This document shows, piece by piece, positions 44,623 through 57,959 of a stretch of DNA of 64,000 nucleotides (positions within the stretch are counted from its first letter, which is position 1; every line of letters begins with the position of its first letter). Under the pieces are notes generated by a model that searched no databases, had not been told where the DNA came from, and was given only the letters and a program-made list of their open reading frames with translations. The position numbers were made by a program, and so were the translations under genes. The stretch covers positions 42,271,659 to 42,335,658 of the forward strand of contig NC_083605.1 of NCBI RefSeq assembly GCF_029168945.1, read 5' to 3'. The stretch comes from Cannabis sativa. Its lineage: Eukaryota > Streptophyta > Magnoliopsida > Rosales > Cannabaceae.

Positions 44623-47600
44623 AAAGGATTTCGTCCCCGAAATCTAACCTGAATAACTCTGGATATTGAGCTCTCATATCTGACTCTAGCTCCCAGGTGG
44701 CTTCTTCCACCTTACTGTTTCTCCAGAGAACCTTGACCAAAGCTATGGTCTTATTCCGAAGGACTTTATCCTTTCTATCCAGGATCTGCACTGGCTGTTC
44801 TTCATAAGTCATGTCTGGCTGTAGCTGAAGACTCTCATAACTGAGTATATGAGAGGGGTCTGAAACGTATTTTCTCAACATCGAGACTTGGAATAAGTTG
44901 TGAACGGCTTATAAGGCTGGAGGCAATGCTAACCGATATGCCACTTGACCTATCTTCTCGAGAATCTCGAAAGGTCCTGTAAATCTAGGGCATAACTTGC
45001 CTCTTTTCCCGAAACGTTTAATCCCCTTCATCGGAGATACCCGTAAAAACACATGTTCCCCTACTTGGAACTCAACATCTCTGCGTTTCGGATCTGCGTA
45101 ACTCTTCTGTCTGCTCTGTGAGGCAAGCATTCTAGCTTTTATCTTCTCTATCGCCTCATTGGTCCGCTGAACTGACTCTGGACCTAGGTATTTCCTCTCC
45201 CCTGTCTCATCCCAGTGGATAGGGGATCTACATTTCCTACCGTACAACAGTTCATAGGGAGCCATCCCTATCGTACTCTGATAACTGTTGTTGTACGCAA
45301 ATTCTATCAACGGTAGATACTTATTCCATGAGCCTTCAAAGTCCATAACACAGGCTCTCAACATATCCTCCAATATCTGAATTGTCCTTTCGGACTGACC
45401 ATCTGTCTGAGGATGGAATGCTGTACTGAATTTCAGCTTTGCACCCATTGCCCGTTGCAAACTTTGCCAAAACTTGGAGGTAAACTTCGGATCCCTGTCC
45501 GAAACTTGGAGGTAAACGGTACCCCGTGACGTCTCACTATCTCTCTGACATATAACTCTGCCAACTGATCCACTGTAAATGTTGTTCTAACTGGCAGAAA
45601 ATGAGCAGATTTCGTAAATCGATCCACCACTACCCAGATGGAATCAAATAAACCCGTGGTCCTAGGTAACCCGACCACAAAATCCATCGTAATATCCTCC
45701 CATTTCCATTCTGGTAGGGTTAGAGGCTGCAACAACCCTGCTGGTCTCTGATGTTCAGCCTTAATCTGCTGACACGTGAGGCATCTCGATACGAATTCTA
45801 CCAAATTCTTCTTCATACCGCTCCACCAGAAGTACGGTTTCAAATCTTGGTACATCTTGGTGGTGCCGGGATGCAGAGAATACGGGGTAGAATGAGCCTC
45901 CTCAAAGATCTCATTTCTAAGTTCCACACTGTTCGGAACACAAACTCTGGCTTTATACAAAAGCATCCCACTATCCGACACTGAAAAGTCCTTGGCTTGA
46001 CCAGCCAACACCTCATCTCGGATTTTCACTAACCCCGAATCTGTCATTTGAGCGACTTTTATTCTTTCTAACAGATCAGATTGCAGCGTCAAGTTGTGAA
46101 GCTGACCTACCACAAACTCAATGCTGGATCTAACCATATCCTCTGCTAGCTGAGGTGAGATCTGAACCATACTAGCTACTTGCCCGGGACCCTTTCTGCT
46201 CAGGGCATCGGCCACTACATTGGCTTTTCCGGGATGATAGAGGATCTCGCAATCGTAATCCTTCACTAATTCCAACCAACGCCTTTGTCTCATGTTCAAA
46301 TCTTTCTGAGTAAAGAAATACTTGAGACTTTTATGGTCGGTATAGATCTCACACTTCTCCCCATACAGGTAGTGCAGCCAAATCTTCAGTGCAAAAACCA
46401 CTGCGGCCAATTCTAGATCATGAGTCGGGTATCGCTGTTCATAATCCTTTAACTGACGGGAGGCATAAGCGATGACCCGGTCGGCTTGCATCAATACACA
46501 CCCCAAACCCTGTTTGGATGCGTCACAGTAGACTACGAACTTCTCCTTGTCCGAAGGCAAAGCTAGTACCGGAGCAGTAATCAATCTCTGTTTCAGCTCC
46601 TGAAAGCTAGCTTCACATTTATCTGACCAAATAAATCTCTGATTTTTCTTTGTAAGCTCGGTTAGGGGCATTGAGATTTTGGAGAACCCCTCCACGAACC
46701 TACGGTAGTACCCAGCTAATCCCAAGAAGCTTCTGATCTCTGTCACTGTCTTCGGTCTCGGCCAATCCCTGACGGATTCAATCTTCCCGGGATCTACCTT
46801 GATCCCATCTTTACTCACAATGTGCCCTAGGAAGGACACCTGAGATAGCCAGAACTCACATTTCTTGAACTTGGCATATAGCTTATGTTCTCGAAGCCGT
46901 TGCAGTACCATCTGAAGATGTAACTCATGCTCCTCTTCTGATTGAGAGTACACGAGGATGTCGTCGATAAACACAATCACACAGATATCGAGGAAATCCT
47001 TGAATACTCTATTCATCAGGTCCATGAATGCTGCAGGAGCATTGGTTAGTCCGAATGACATAACCAGAAACTCGTAATGTCCATACCTAGTGCGGAAAGC
47101 CGTCTTTGGAATGTCCTCCTCTCGGATTCTCAACTGATGATAACCCGAACGGAGATCAATCTTAGAAAAGACCGTCTTCCCCTGAAGCTGATCGAACAAG
47201 TCATCGATCCTAGGTAATGGATATTTATTCTTCACCGTCAGCTTGTTCAACTCCCTGTAGTCGATGCACATCCTCATAGATCCATCCTTCTTCTTGACGA
47301 ACAAAACCGGGGCTCCCCAGGGTGACACACTGGGCCAAATGAACCCTATGTCAAGCAACCCTTGGAGCTGAATCTTTAATTCCTTAAGTTCAGCTGGAGC
47401 CATCCTATACGGGGCTTTGGAAACCGGATCCACCCCTGGTGCCAAGTCAATCACGAAATCAATCTCCCGCGGAGGTGGTAACCCTGGAAGTTCTTCGGGA
47501 AAAACATCCAAAAATTCCCTAACCACTCTGATGTCCTCTGGCCGAATGGTATCTGGCCGAGTGGTGTCCACCACCACGGCCAGAAACCCTAAGCAACCGC

Positions 47601-49335
47601 CGTGCAACAATTCTCTCGCTGACATAGCCGAGATCACCGGGATCCGAGATCCCTGAACCGAACCAACAAATACAAATGGTTCTTCACTTTCCGGTTGGAA
47701 GACCACCATCTTCCTTTTACAGTCAATGCTCGCCGAATATTTAGATAGGAAATCCATTCCTAAAATAATATCGAATTCGACTAAACTCATCTCTATCAGA
47801 TCAGCGCTTAACTCTCTACCATCTATCCTGATCGGCATAGACCTAATCCACCTATTGGAGATAACCAATTCTCCGCCAGGTAACAGGGTTCCAAACCCTG
47901 ACTCATATCTATCATAGGGTCTACCCAATTTACTAAAGACTCTGGTCGCCACATAAGAATGTGTAGCCCCAGAATCAAACAGCACTGAATATAGCGAGTT
48001 GTTAATAAAAAGCTGACCTGTGACAACTGATGGGCTGGCATCTGCATCAGCCTGCGTGATAGCGAACACCCTGGCTGGAGTGGGTATCGCTGGAGCTCTC
48101 GGTGCCTCTAGTCGGAGCTGGGGACAGTCCCTCTTGAAGTGTCTGGGCATGCCACAATGGAAGCATCCCTGACCTTTGCACTCGCCCCGATGGTGCCTCT
48201 TGCAGCTAGGGCACTCGGGATAGGAGAACCGGGTCTCAGTACCACCAGGACGACTCCCTCTGCTCTGGTTCCCCCGGAACCTCTTGTTCTGACTCGAGCC
48301 ACCGGAAGCAGTGGGTGCTCTCTTCCTCTGATCAATGGCCGAACCACTACTTCCCCTGCTAAAGCCTGATGCAGGAGGGGTAGGAGCTCCGCCACTCACC
48401 AGAGTACTGGCTGATTCTGACATACACCCAACTGCGCCCTCAGCTCGCAGTGCCTTCTCCACCATCTGAGCATAGGTGGTGCTATCGTCTGTGGTAATCA
48501 TCAGATCATGCCTGATCTTGGGATTCAACCCGTCCAGGTACTTCTCCTTCTTGCTGAAGTCGGTCGGCACAATTCCCGAGGCTAACCTCGCCAACCGATC
48601 AAACTGAGTAGTATACTCAGTGACGCTCATGTTCTCACGCTGGGTCAGGTAAGCGAACTCTTTCCTCTTGGCGCTTCTGACCACCTCGTTATAGTACTTC
48701 GCGTTGAAGAGTTCCTGGAACCTTTCCCAGGTCATGGTAGTGACGTCATGGATCTGAGACACCATGTCCCACCATACCAGGGCGTCCTCCTGGAACTGAA
48801 ACGTGGCGCACACCACTCTGTCGTTACCAGTGACACCCATGAAATTTAGTATCTTGGTGATCACCGTCAGCCATTGCTCGGCTTTCATTACATCCGGACC
48901 TCCCAGGAAAACCGGAGGTGCTTGCTTCCGGAACTTCTCATACAGAGGTTCCAATCTATGGGCCGCCACCACTATCTCGGCCTGGGCAGCAGGGGCAGGT
49001 GGCACTGGAACTACGGGCACAGGAACTGCAGGAGCACCCTGCTGTCTCAACCTCTGAATCTCGAGGTCTTGTTCTTCGATCCGGGCTTGCATTTCCGCAA
49101 ACCGCAACTCCCAGTTCGGGGCTCCCTGATCGGTTGGGGGAGCCTGGGCAGCCTGTGGTGGGTTCTCATCACCCCGACCACGAGCTCTGCCTCGGGGACC
49201 TCTACCTCGGCCCCTAGCAGGTGGGGGAAACTGGGCTCCCTGTCCTTGGTTCGACCCTACGGAGTTGCCCGGACTCCTGGTAGTCCGCCTGGCGTCCATC
49301 TGATTAGAACCGCCTCCGAAACCAAGAGTTGGCAT
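44609..49335 (-). pseudogene. Tekay-2 gag-pol, near-intact with two lesions
   Basis: The first 1300 codons (49335-45433) are open. Order by residue: Arg/Gly-rich N-terminus (40-56), coiled coil (about 80-100), gag core (130-300), zinc knuckle CX2CX4HX4C (391-404), protease DSGATHSYV (454-462), reverse transcriptase with FIDDILVYS (789-797), RNase H (about 935-1048), integrase zinc finger (1148-1190) and first catalytic Asp (1218). Near residue 1273 a frameshift next to a 15-bp direct repeat (45471-45485, 45503-45517) breaks the integrase core before its second Asp. The correct frame resumes (44909-45460, with HPQTDGQSERT), then a single stop at 44909-44911, then the chromodomain-like end (44881-44609). 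Start: the first ATG, about 230 nt after the primer site; Met13 is an alternative. Confidence 0.92.
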
Positions 49336-49565
49336 ATCAGGTCGTATTCAAGGAGAGCTTACTAATGCCGCTTAATTTGGAAATTAAAAACGAAACATGC
49401 GCCTATTCTACTATCAGGCTACTAACATGCTTCCTAACAGGCTTTTCTTTTTCATAACTGAATAAAATAAACTACTAAAGCAATAAAGGCTTACTGAACT
49501 GTGAAACGAGCTAACTGCTGATGATGATTGTACATGTCGTGACGATCTTCGGAAGACAACCTGGC

Positions 49566-49578
49566 GGCTCTGATACCA
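49566..49578 (-). promoter_or_regulatory. Primer-binding site of Tekay-2
   Basis: The sense TGGTATCAGAGCC is complementary to initiator tRNA-Met and lies three bases from the LTR. Confidence 0.92.
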
Positions 49579-49581
49579 AAT

Positions 49582-51802
49582 TGTAACACCTTAACTACCT
49601 TAGGCGTATTACGTGATTTTTAAACGTACTGTGCAGCTCGTTGCTAATCAACGAGGTTTATAGAAAAATGTGATTAATTAAAATTTTGCTTTTTGATTAA
49701 ACTTATAAACCATATTACAAAAGACTCGGGATCCCGATTATAAAATCATTTACAAAAAGTTTTAACCGTTTAACTGTTACATAAAATAAAAGTCGTCTAA
49801 CGACCAGTTACAAAAATTCAGCCTTGCTGTCCCGAGGATCGTACGCTCCAGGCCTAACCGCCCCGACATGTACAATCTCATAAGCTCGTTCACGGTCCAT
49901 CAGCTATAGCCTTGCCTTTACCTACACATAAACGAAAACTGTGAGTCGACAGACTCAGTAAGAAAAGCATAATAATATCATACATAATTCTAACTGCCGT
50001 GTCCAACACGATACTGAGTCCCGCTATTGCCATGTCCAACATGGTACTGAGCCACTACTGCCATGTCCAACATGGTACTGAGTTATGAACGTTCACAGGG
50101 ACGGTACTATTGACAAGTATCCTCCTGATCGGTCGAACCGGTCATACTCCGGCTGCTGGTCATACTCCAGCCTGTACCGACGGGATAGGTCAATAGCACG
50201 GAACCACCAACCAAATGTCACCGATCGGTCGAGCCGGTCATACTCCGCATGCTGGTCATACTCCAGCCTGTACCGACGTGACAGGGTTGGATGGTTCGAA
50301 GCCTATATACATAACTAATGTAATCTAACAGGCTTCCTACATGCACGCTAAACATGTAATCTACATATGCATACTGTTATACTAATCTTACCTGGATTCC
50401 GAATTCACCGTGCCGCCAACCCGACCGGAATCAAGCCGAGCGGCGGACATCGGCTCCTAAACCATAAAAATCACAACGCTATAAGTGAGACGCTAAATCA
50501 CTTCCCGGGGACTTAAACTAGGAACTAAAAGTTTCCCTATCGATAAAAAAGCATGGCAATACCCCTAAAAACATAAAAACGAGGAAAACACGGGTTTCTG
50601 AAAATTCCCCAACCGGAATTCCGGTTCTGGGAATTACTGGACACCAACCGGAATTCCGGTTCCTCGCAGGAATTTTTCAAAAATTCCTAACTCAACCAAA
50701 TCAAACCCAAATGATTCCAAACCTTCCAGACCTGCTCTAAATACCCCATAGAACAAATCCAAGGCAACAAACTAACCCAGAATTCACAGATACACAAAAC
50801 ACCATTAAAGACCAAGCTTTGAGTTCCAAAACTCAACTTGGTTAGAATCCACTAATCATGCAATCAAACTAGATCAAACCTACATAATTATGCATAACAA
50901 AGCCTCTGAAAACTACTAAGAACATCCAGCAACTTCACAGCAACAATTTGAACCATTTCATCCAAAAATTCATAACTTTTTACATGAAAATCTAACCTAC
51001 AAGAACAAGGAACTCAAGCATGCTATACAATCTCATTAAACCTATTTATTTCAACATTTAATCAAAGAACAACAACAACAATAATCAGCAGTAACAATCA
51101 CCAAAAACATCATGCATTTCACTCAATATTTCATCATTTTTTTCATAATTTTAAGGAGGAAATCAAGAGAAGCTAACCTAGCTTGGAAAAAGCTTAGATT
51201 TGGATGAGAATCCACTTGAAAAATTTGAGCAAAACCCAGCTCCAAGCACCCACATGCACAGCCGAAAATAGAGAGAAAAAGGGAGTGTTTTTTTTTTTTT
51301 TTTTTTTTGAAATTTTCTTTCTTTTCTTACTTAGTGATTTTTTTGATAAAAATGGAAAATGAAATACACTACATACACTATTTATTTCAGCCAAGTAATC
51401 AATTAAATAATTATTTATTTTTCAAATAAAAAGGCCACTAAAAGACAAAACACTAATGGGGCAAAAAGACCATTTTGCCCCTCCACCATAAAATCACATA
51501 AATCATACTAAAGGGGTATTTTTGGGAAATTCTAAATTACCGGCCATTCCCGACATTCCCAATGTCTAAAACCCGTCCCAAACTAATAACATGCTAAGTT
51601 GTGATTTCTACTGAGCCAAACGCCGAGTTCCAAAATACCGGGCACCGGAATTACAAAACATATGAAAACTACTGAATAACATAACCATGCATTTCTGAAT
51701 TCCATAAATAACAGTATAACAAATTATTTAAATAGCTATAAATAATTTCATAATTAATCATAATTAACTGATAATTTCCAAATTAACTAAGCGGGCTTTA
51801 CA
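49582..51802 (-). repeat. Tekay-2 5' LTR (2221 bp)
   Basis: It runs from TGTAACACC to GCTTTACA and is near-identical to 42383-44607. Subrepeats are at 49992-50082 and 50126-50282. The segments 50215-50275 and 50404-50460 differ strongly from both the 3' LTR and the solo LTR. Confidence 0.95.
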
Positions 51803-51807
51803 GTCGC

Positions 51808-52898
51808 CGCAGCCTAAAACCCAGCAGAGAGCCATCCCTTTTCATGATTTTGTTTTGGCCATAACTTTTGACTCGGGACTCCATTTTTGACGTTCTTTAT
51901 ATCGTTGGAAAGCTCGTTCCGAGCTATTTATGATTATCTATATTTTGAATGCCAACTTTATAATTTGTGAAAGTGGAATTAGGGATTAACCCTATTTGTG
52001 AAATCCCAGAGTGTGTGAGTAGGATTATCGGCACCTGTTAGACAGTAGTTTTCACGTAGAGTATGCGCGGTGGCGCTTATGTTGAATATGATATATGTGA
52101 GTAATTGTAACCGGGATTAGAGTTATTACCCTAACATGAGTAGTTAATAGCCTAGGGTTATTACCCTAGTGATATAAGCAGAGTAAATGCTATGCCATGC
52201 TAATTATATGATTATATTGAAATTTAAAGGTGATGCGTTCAAGGCATAATCAGGTTTGACTCGGTAATCATAACCGAGATGAACCATTCTAATGCCTTAT
52301 TGTATGTAGACGTGTGAGAGCAACACGTAGCTCTACGCCACGTAGACATAAATAGACGTGTGAGAGCAACACGTACTTCTACACCACGTAGACATAAATA
52401 GGCATGTGAACAAAACATGCAGGCCTCTGTCACGCAGACAGATTTAAATGGCATTACTATTTATATTATATGATGAGCATATTATTGATATGTTTTATAC
52501 TGTCTTGCTAAGCTTGGCTCACGGGTGCTCTATTGTGCAAGAATGGGTAAGACTGTTGATGATCAGCCATGAGTGCAGGTCCTAGATGAAGAATGTACAT
52601 GTCTGGGCCATATCAGACCAAGCGGGTTGGGGTCTACCAGTGTTGTGTTTTTGAGACTCTATTTTGCCGCTTAGGCCGGCTGAAAGAAAAGGACTTGTAA
52701 TAATATTTTGTAAATGTTTTTTTTGGATCCCAACTACTATAACTTTTAGTTTATAATGTTTAAAGTATAACAAGTTTATTTTCATTCCTATCGTTATTAA
52801 AGTTTAAATTCTGCGCTAATTTTATTAGTAATCCCGGTTCGGGGATTAGGGCTTCATAAGTATTTTGGGTATCGTGCCTAATTATTTAGGGCGTTACA
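51808..52898 (+). repeat. Tekay-1 3' LTR, right part
   Basis: It continues the LTR broken at 42382, carries three full tandem units (52308-52440) and the paired hairpins (about 52117-52175), and ends GGGCGTTACA. The total LTR length is about 2.26 kb. Confidence 0.9.
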
Positions 52899-53478
52899 TT
52901 AGTGCTCCCACTAAATTGTATTATCATGTTCCCAAAATGTACGTATCACCCGGACCAAAAGGTATGCTTAACTAACAAATTAAAGAGCACAAATAACACT
53001 CTTGAGATCGAACCTAACAATGACAGGATTAAGATCTTTTGATCTAAGATCAACTAGTGATATTGACTTAGAAAGATACAATGGTAAGATTATAATATCT
53101 TTACCAAGATCAATATCGGTCCCAGTCCAATGTATACTCCATACATCCAAAACTAGCTTACTTTGTCAATGTTTTGGAAAGAACATAGCACTTATCCAAG
53201 GTGTAAGTATACTTTATCACTGACTATCACATCAGTGTAAATCAAGTGCTCAGATGAATCAACAGACATTATTTTTTGAAGCATATAATCATAATTACCT
53301 TCCACGGTGTTGACATCACTATAATTGTGAATAACTATATGTTCTGGACTTAACAAATTTTGTACACATTAAACCACAAACATGAAAATTACATGTAAAT
53401 ATAAATTACTTCTAATCTTCTATTAACAAATTAGATAGAATTGAAAATTGGTTTTATTTAGGGCATAAAATCCCAACA
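52899..53478 (-). repeat. Third copia 3' LTR, partial
   Basis: It begins inside the LTR (TTAGTGCTCCCACTAAATTG, matching 2779 onward in LTR A) and ends CCCAACA. The missing ~1 kb should lie left of Tekay-1 but is not there. Confidence 0.88.
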
Positions 53479-53489
53479 AACTCCCACTT

Positions 53490-55289
53490 ACACTAACATA
53501 AAACAAGTAGTGCAGTTCAATCAATCAATTGTCCTGATATCCAGATCAAGTGTAGTGGAACTGTAAGTCTATGGTAAGCTGCTGCTTAATCCACCATTAC
53601 TTCCTTTGTGTTCATAAAATATTGTGTAACATCATTTTTCTATATGCATTACTCATCTAGGGATACTGAATTCTTTACTATTTATTAAGTGCATCTTAAT
53701 AAACAGAAGACAAATCTCTAATTCTATCCAAAAATGGAATACAGATAACACAGTAAGAACTTTCTTCAGTTGAATAACTTTCCAGTGCTTTTGAAAAGCG
53801 ACTAAGTTATATAGCTTCAGTAATACAGCTTAGATTATCATAGATGTGTTTTTCATCCTTCTAGAATGATTCCACCACCCCCAGAGTAACCACCATCTCA
53901 AATAGGTTATGAGTTGGTGTAGATTAAGGATTCTAATATACACCCCTATCATCTTACATATAGGTCACTTTCAGAGATTTTTATTTACTGTCTCCTAATG
54001 TTCCTTGCTTGATTACATCTTTGATGGCTCCCACTCAACAGTAGGAGTCTGGTTAAATTCGTACACAAGAGTACATTTAACCTCTTACTATTGGTTCTCA
54101 AGGACATCTTGTTGTGACATGTTATCTTAGTTTAAAACTATAAGTTCCTTCTAGACTAAGTCATCAACATAGCAATCTAGTATTAACATTAATGTAAAAT
54201 ACTTGCTTAAGATTAAGTAATCATTAAAGATACCTTAAAAAATTTCATGAGGATTAGGTATTTTGCCCAAGTCATTCGAATAGACTTCGCAAAATTCTCC
54301 TATCTTATCCTCAAATTTCTGATAAGTTATTTCTATCCATATAAATGGTTAGATTTACTTTCTCAGTTGAATTCTAAAGTTCCTATCATAATCATAACAT
54401 AGTAGGCTATCACAAGTGTCATCCAAATAAAGATGGGCTTAGAAATATAAAATTCTCCCACTCAAAAAAGGTAACTGTGATACTATGTCCAAGAACTTTA
54501 TTGGTATCAATTTCTATTACTACAGTAACATATTAATTGGAACAAAATACAAGATCAAGAATAAGTTCTAATAATTTGCTATATTATATCCATGTCTAAT
54601 CAAAATATGTGTGTCATAGAGATATCATTGTGTATTGAGTATAGTTTAGAGTTCAAAATGAACTACATATGTCAATAGCTTCTTCCACATCTAAGTCTTA
54701 TAGAGATCTTGTGGAGTTATGAATATAATCTAGAGTTCAATAGATGTAAAAGATCGTTGAACTGGATATATTACTTCTTAAATTCTTCTACCCCTATCAG
54801 ATCAAAAGATCTTTTTATTAAACAAAATCTTAATAATGTTTAAGAATTAACAATTATTTATAAACATTGAATTTTAAATTCTAAGTGTTTATGTGGTATT
54901 ATCTCTTTACAGAGATGAATATACCATCGATTTTGTATCAATAATAAAGCACAAACGCATACAAAACATGATAAACATATAAATATATTATGGTATTGGC
55001 ATATAAGTTAAAGAAATCATGAAGCTCAATTCATAAATAAAATTAATAATGAAAATTTCTTAAAGAGAAAACTTTATTAATAATCTCAAAATTGTCATAA
55101 AGAATTGTCTGCAATAATATGAAATAGGGAATAAAATCTCAAACCAATAACTGAAACAAAATTGTTCATAAATTGAAACAATTAAATCAAAAATAAAATT
55201 AGATTTTGAGCTTCATCTTCACTTGGACAATCTCCACCCTTATGTCCATCCGTCCGACTCAACTCTCTAGGATAGCAATCCAAGTTTAA
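53490..55289 (-). pseudogene. Relic of copia pol in the third element
   Basis: There is no open frame. 53860-53910 (GATTCCACCACCCCCAGAG) and 54025-54090 match the inner relic at 8117-8140 and 8325-8380. Stops and indels are abundant. Confidence 0.7.
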
Positions 55290-55382
55290 GTAGCTGGAGC
55301 TGAAATAAGAAGAAAATTAATATGGTTATTAGATCCAGAATTAATAACCCAAGGGGATAATAATTCTCTAAAACTTATGAGT
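55290..55382 (-). pseudogene. Protease remnant after gag, third copia element
   Basis: The translation contains PWVINSGSNNH, the copia protease active site with Asn in place of the catalytic Asp. It is out of frame with gag. Confidence 0.6.
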
Positions 55383-56261
55383 TTATAGCAATGATAGAAA
55401 TACCTTGTTTCTTTGCAAAAAATTAGGACACTGGGGTTTCCAGTGGCCCTTTTTGTTGCAATAGAAGCACTTTCCTTTTTCCTTTGCATTTGGATTAGCA
55501 TCCATTTTTTTATTAACTGTTTTAACATCTTTAAGAGGCTTCTTGCTATTCTTCCAATTCTTCTTTTTGCTGGGTTTTGAAGTAGAAGCAATGTTTGCCT
55601 CAGCCTTGGCCATACCATTAGCAGTGCCAGAACTAGGAGTTTTAGTTCCTCCTTTCTGTTGTCCTCCAATTAAATTTTCAAATGTCTGAAGGTTGTTGAT
55701 TAACTCGTGGAAGTCAAGCTCCAACTTGTTCATGACATAATTTGATGTAAAGGGCAGAAAAGCTGGAGTCAAACTATTCAAGATCAAACTCACTTGAGTT
55801 GTCTGATCTATAACAGCTCCATTATTCTCAACCTCTTGGAAGTAACTAGTCATTTCGAGCAGGCGATCATGCACGTTCTGATGAGGTTTCATCCGTGCAT
55901 TGATGAAATTCTTGGTCGCCTCAAAATGAGCTTTAATTGACGCCATCCCAAACAGTTCAGGTAACTAGTTCATGATTTCTACAGCCGTGAGAGTATTGGC
56001 AAACCTTATTTTCAAGGTGTCAAACATGCTAGACAGCATAAAGTATCGAGCTTTGTTGTTATCATTCTGCCAACGCTCGAAATTTTCCTTGACTGCCTTG
56101 GTCGCATTCTCACCTGGCTGCTCAGGAGCCTCTTCAGTTAACACAAACAGGACATTTTCACCAATGAAAGCAATATTAATGTTCTCTCTCCCTTTGCTAA
56201 AGTTAGCTCTAGAGAGCCTGTTGTCAGTCAATAGTGACACCATGGGGTTGTTCATAGTCAT
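55383..56261 (-). pseudogene. Copia gag of the third element, one internal stop
   Basis: ATG at 56261 (MTMNNPMVSLL) begins a frame of about 290 codons that is open except for TAG at 55965-55967. The first part (to 55968) has NFERWQNDNNKARYFML. The second (from 55946) has ASIKAHFEATKNFINARM and SLILNSLTPAFLPFTSNY, the gag core of copia elements. A Lys-rich stretch leads to a zinc knuckle CFYCNKKGHWKPQCP with all four ligands. The frame then ends a few residues on, without pol fusion. Given the decay of pol next to it, the survival of gag is notable. It would form virus-like particles if the stop were read through. Confidence 0.82.
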
Positions 56262-56282
56262 ATTGGGTACTACAAATATCAA

Positions 56283-57959
56283 TAAGTATAAATCAAGTAA
56301 GGTTTAACACAAAATCATACACATTCAGAAATTAATAACACTTAGCAAGTAGGAATAACAAGTGAAAATACTAAAACATACAATCTTAAATAATTTCCAA
56401 GGTTTCCAACAAACTGATACCAGTGTCCCATTTAGGCGAGAGTCAAAGATACCATCCATTGAATAGAGTAGTCAGCTCATATAAAATGATAAACATTCTA
56501 GCAACCTTTTATTCGATCAAGATAAGAATCCAACGTTGTCCTGTTTAGGCTAGCAGCGACAATTAGGGTGATCATTACTATGAATAAAACACTTACAAAT
56601 AATACTTATCTTTTGAGATTCTACAGCGTTAAATTATTAATGAACGTTCATCCATTAGGAATTATTACTCACTAAAACAAGAACTATGTAGAACCAACAA
56701 TGGAAATCGAATATCCTTATAATAAAGCTCATTATTTAAAGTGTATTTTCATCTAATATTTATTTCAATCTATTTATTTTAAAATATATATTTATTCAAT
56801 TAAAATTACCAATTTAGAAAACTCAAAATATAAAATTTAATTTAATATTTATAAAATAATACTTAGATAGATCTGAAAATAAATAAAATTATTCTCCATC
56901 TTAGTAATAATTCTCGATAAATATTTCGAAAATTATTCAATTTAAGTTGATCCAAAATTAATTAAAATAAATTTTCAACTCAAATTTAATATTTCTATAC
57001 ATATATATCAAAATTTGAAATCCAATGTATTTAAAATAAATACATTTTCGAAATTGCATAAAACAAAATAAAATAAATCCTGAAAAATTATTCTAATTTA
57101 TGTTGATCCAAAATTAATTAATAAATTAATTTTCAACAAAAATATAATTTTCCTATTTAATTAAATCTTGAATAAATTCAACTTAAATATTAATTTTCTA
57201 GTTAATTAAATATAACTAGAAAAATACTTCAAGCATGCAGAAAATAACTATCTAGATATTTCACTAAATAATTACTTATTTTCTAATATAATATATTTTA
57301 ATCTATTTATTTTAATAAATCATTAATTGAAAAATTTACTTGATTTAAGTTGATTTTAAATAAATTAAAATAATTAATTTTTCAAAAAAAATTCAAAATT
57401 ACCCGCATTAAATAATGTAATTTCTAAATTCGTAGGAAAATAATTAATAAAATAAAATATATTTTGAAAATTATTCTCATTTAAGATGTTCTGAAATTAA
57501 AATTTCCAACTTAAATATAATCTTCTATTTAATTAAATATCTTTGAAAATAACTAATACTTAAGTGTCGAGAATAAAATCAACTTAAATATTTAATTTTC
57601 TATTTAATTAAAGGTATTAAATAAAAGAATCAAATAATTAGGTATCTTGAATAAAATCAACTTAATTATTAATTCTAATTTAATACTAGGAAAAATATTC
57701 TAATTTAAGTTGATCCAAAATTAATTAAAATACTTAATTTCCAACTTAAATATATTTTTCTACTTAATTAAAATATTAGAAAATACAATTAGTTACTAGA
57801 AATAACTATCTAGAATATATCTAATTAACTAAGTGTTTTTCTAAAATTAACTTTAAAATAATCCAATAAAAAATAAATTTCATATATTTTAAAGCTAATT
57901 ATGTTGCTAATTCTATTTTAATTAGGTTAGACTAATATAATTATTTAAATAAGGAAAAT
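56283..57959 (-). other. Leader of the third copia element with hairpin array
   Basis: One 23-mer copy lies at 56423-56445. The twin hairpins are broken (near 56562 and 56652). The AT-rich array at 56930-57760 has stems such as TTTAAGTTGA/TCAACTCAAA (56941 onward) and ATTTAAGTTG/CAACTTAAAT (57703-57751). No gene. Confidence 0.65.

Larger units (their letters stand above)
42383..51802 (-). mobile_element. Tekay-2: young Ty3/gypsy chromovirus
   Basis: This is a complete minus-strand element with LTRs at 42383-44607 and 49582-51802, primer-binding site 49566-49578, gag-pol 49335-44609 and polypurine tract 44608-44622. The LTRs are about 99% identical by eye, apart from two clusters of odd differences (50215-50275 and 50404-50460). 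Only two lesions are visible in gag-pol. It inserted in the 3' LTR of the older Tekay-1. Confidence 0.95.
34771..52898 (+). mobile_element. Tekay-1: Ty3/gypsy chromovirus, old, 5' LTR truncated
   Basis: The parts are a truncated 5' LTR (34771-36302), primer-binding site, broken gag-pol (36633-41211), polypurine tract and a 3' LTR split by Tekay-2 (41213-42382, 51808-52898). The right end GGGCGTTACA abuts a copia LTR at 52899, while the left end abuts a Tat LTR, so the two flanks do not match. Together with the missing ~760 bp of the 5' LTR, this shows a deletion at the left end. Confidence 0.9.

Noticed and set aside
48874..49365. Open frames opposite the Tekay-2 gag (48874-49365, 48918-49217, 48139-48369).
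   Set aside because: They are shadows of the Arg/Gly/Pro-rich gag on the other strand, where GC-rich codons leave few stops.
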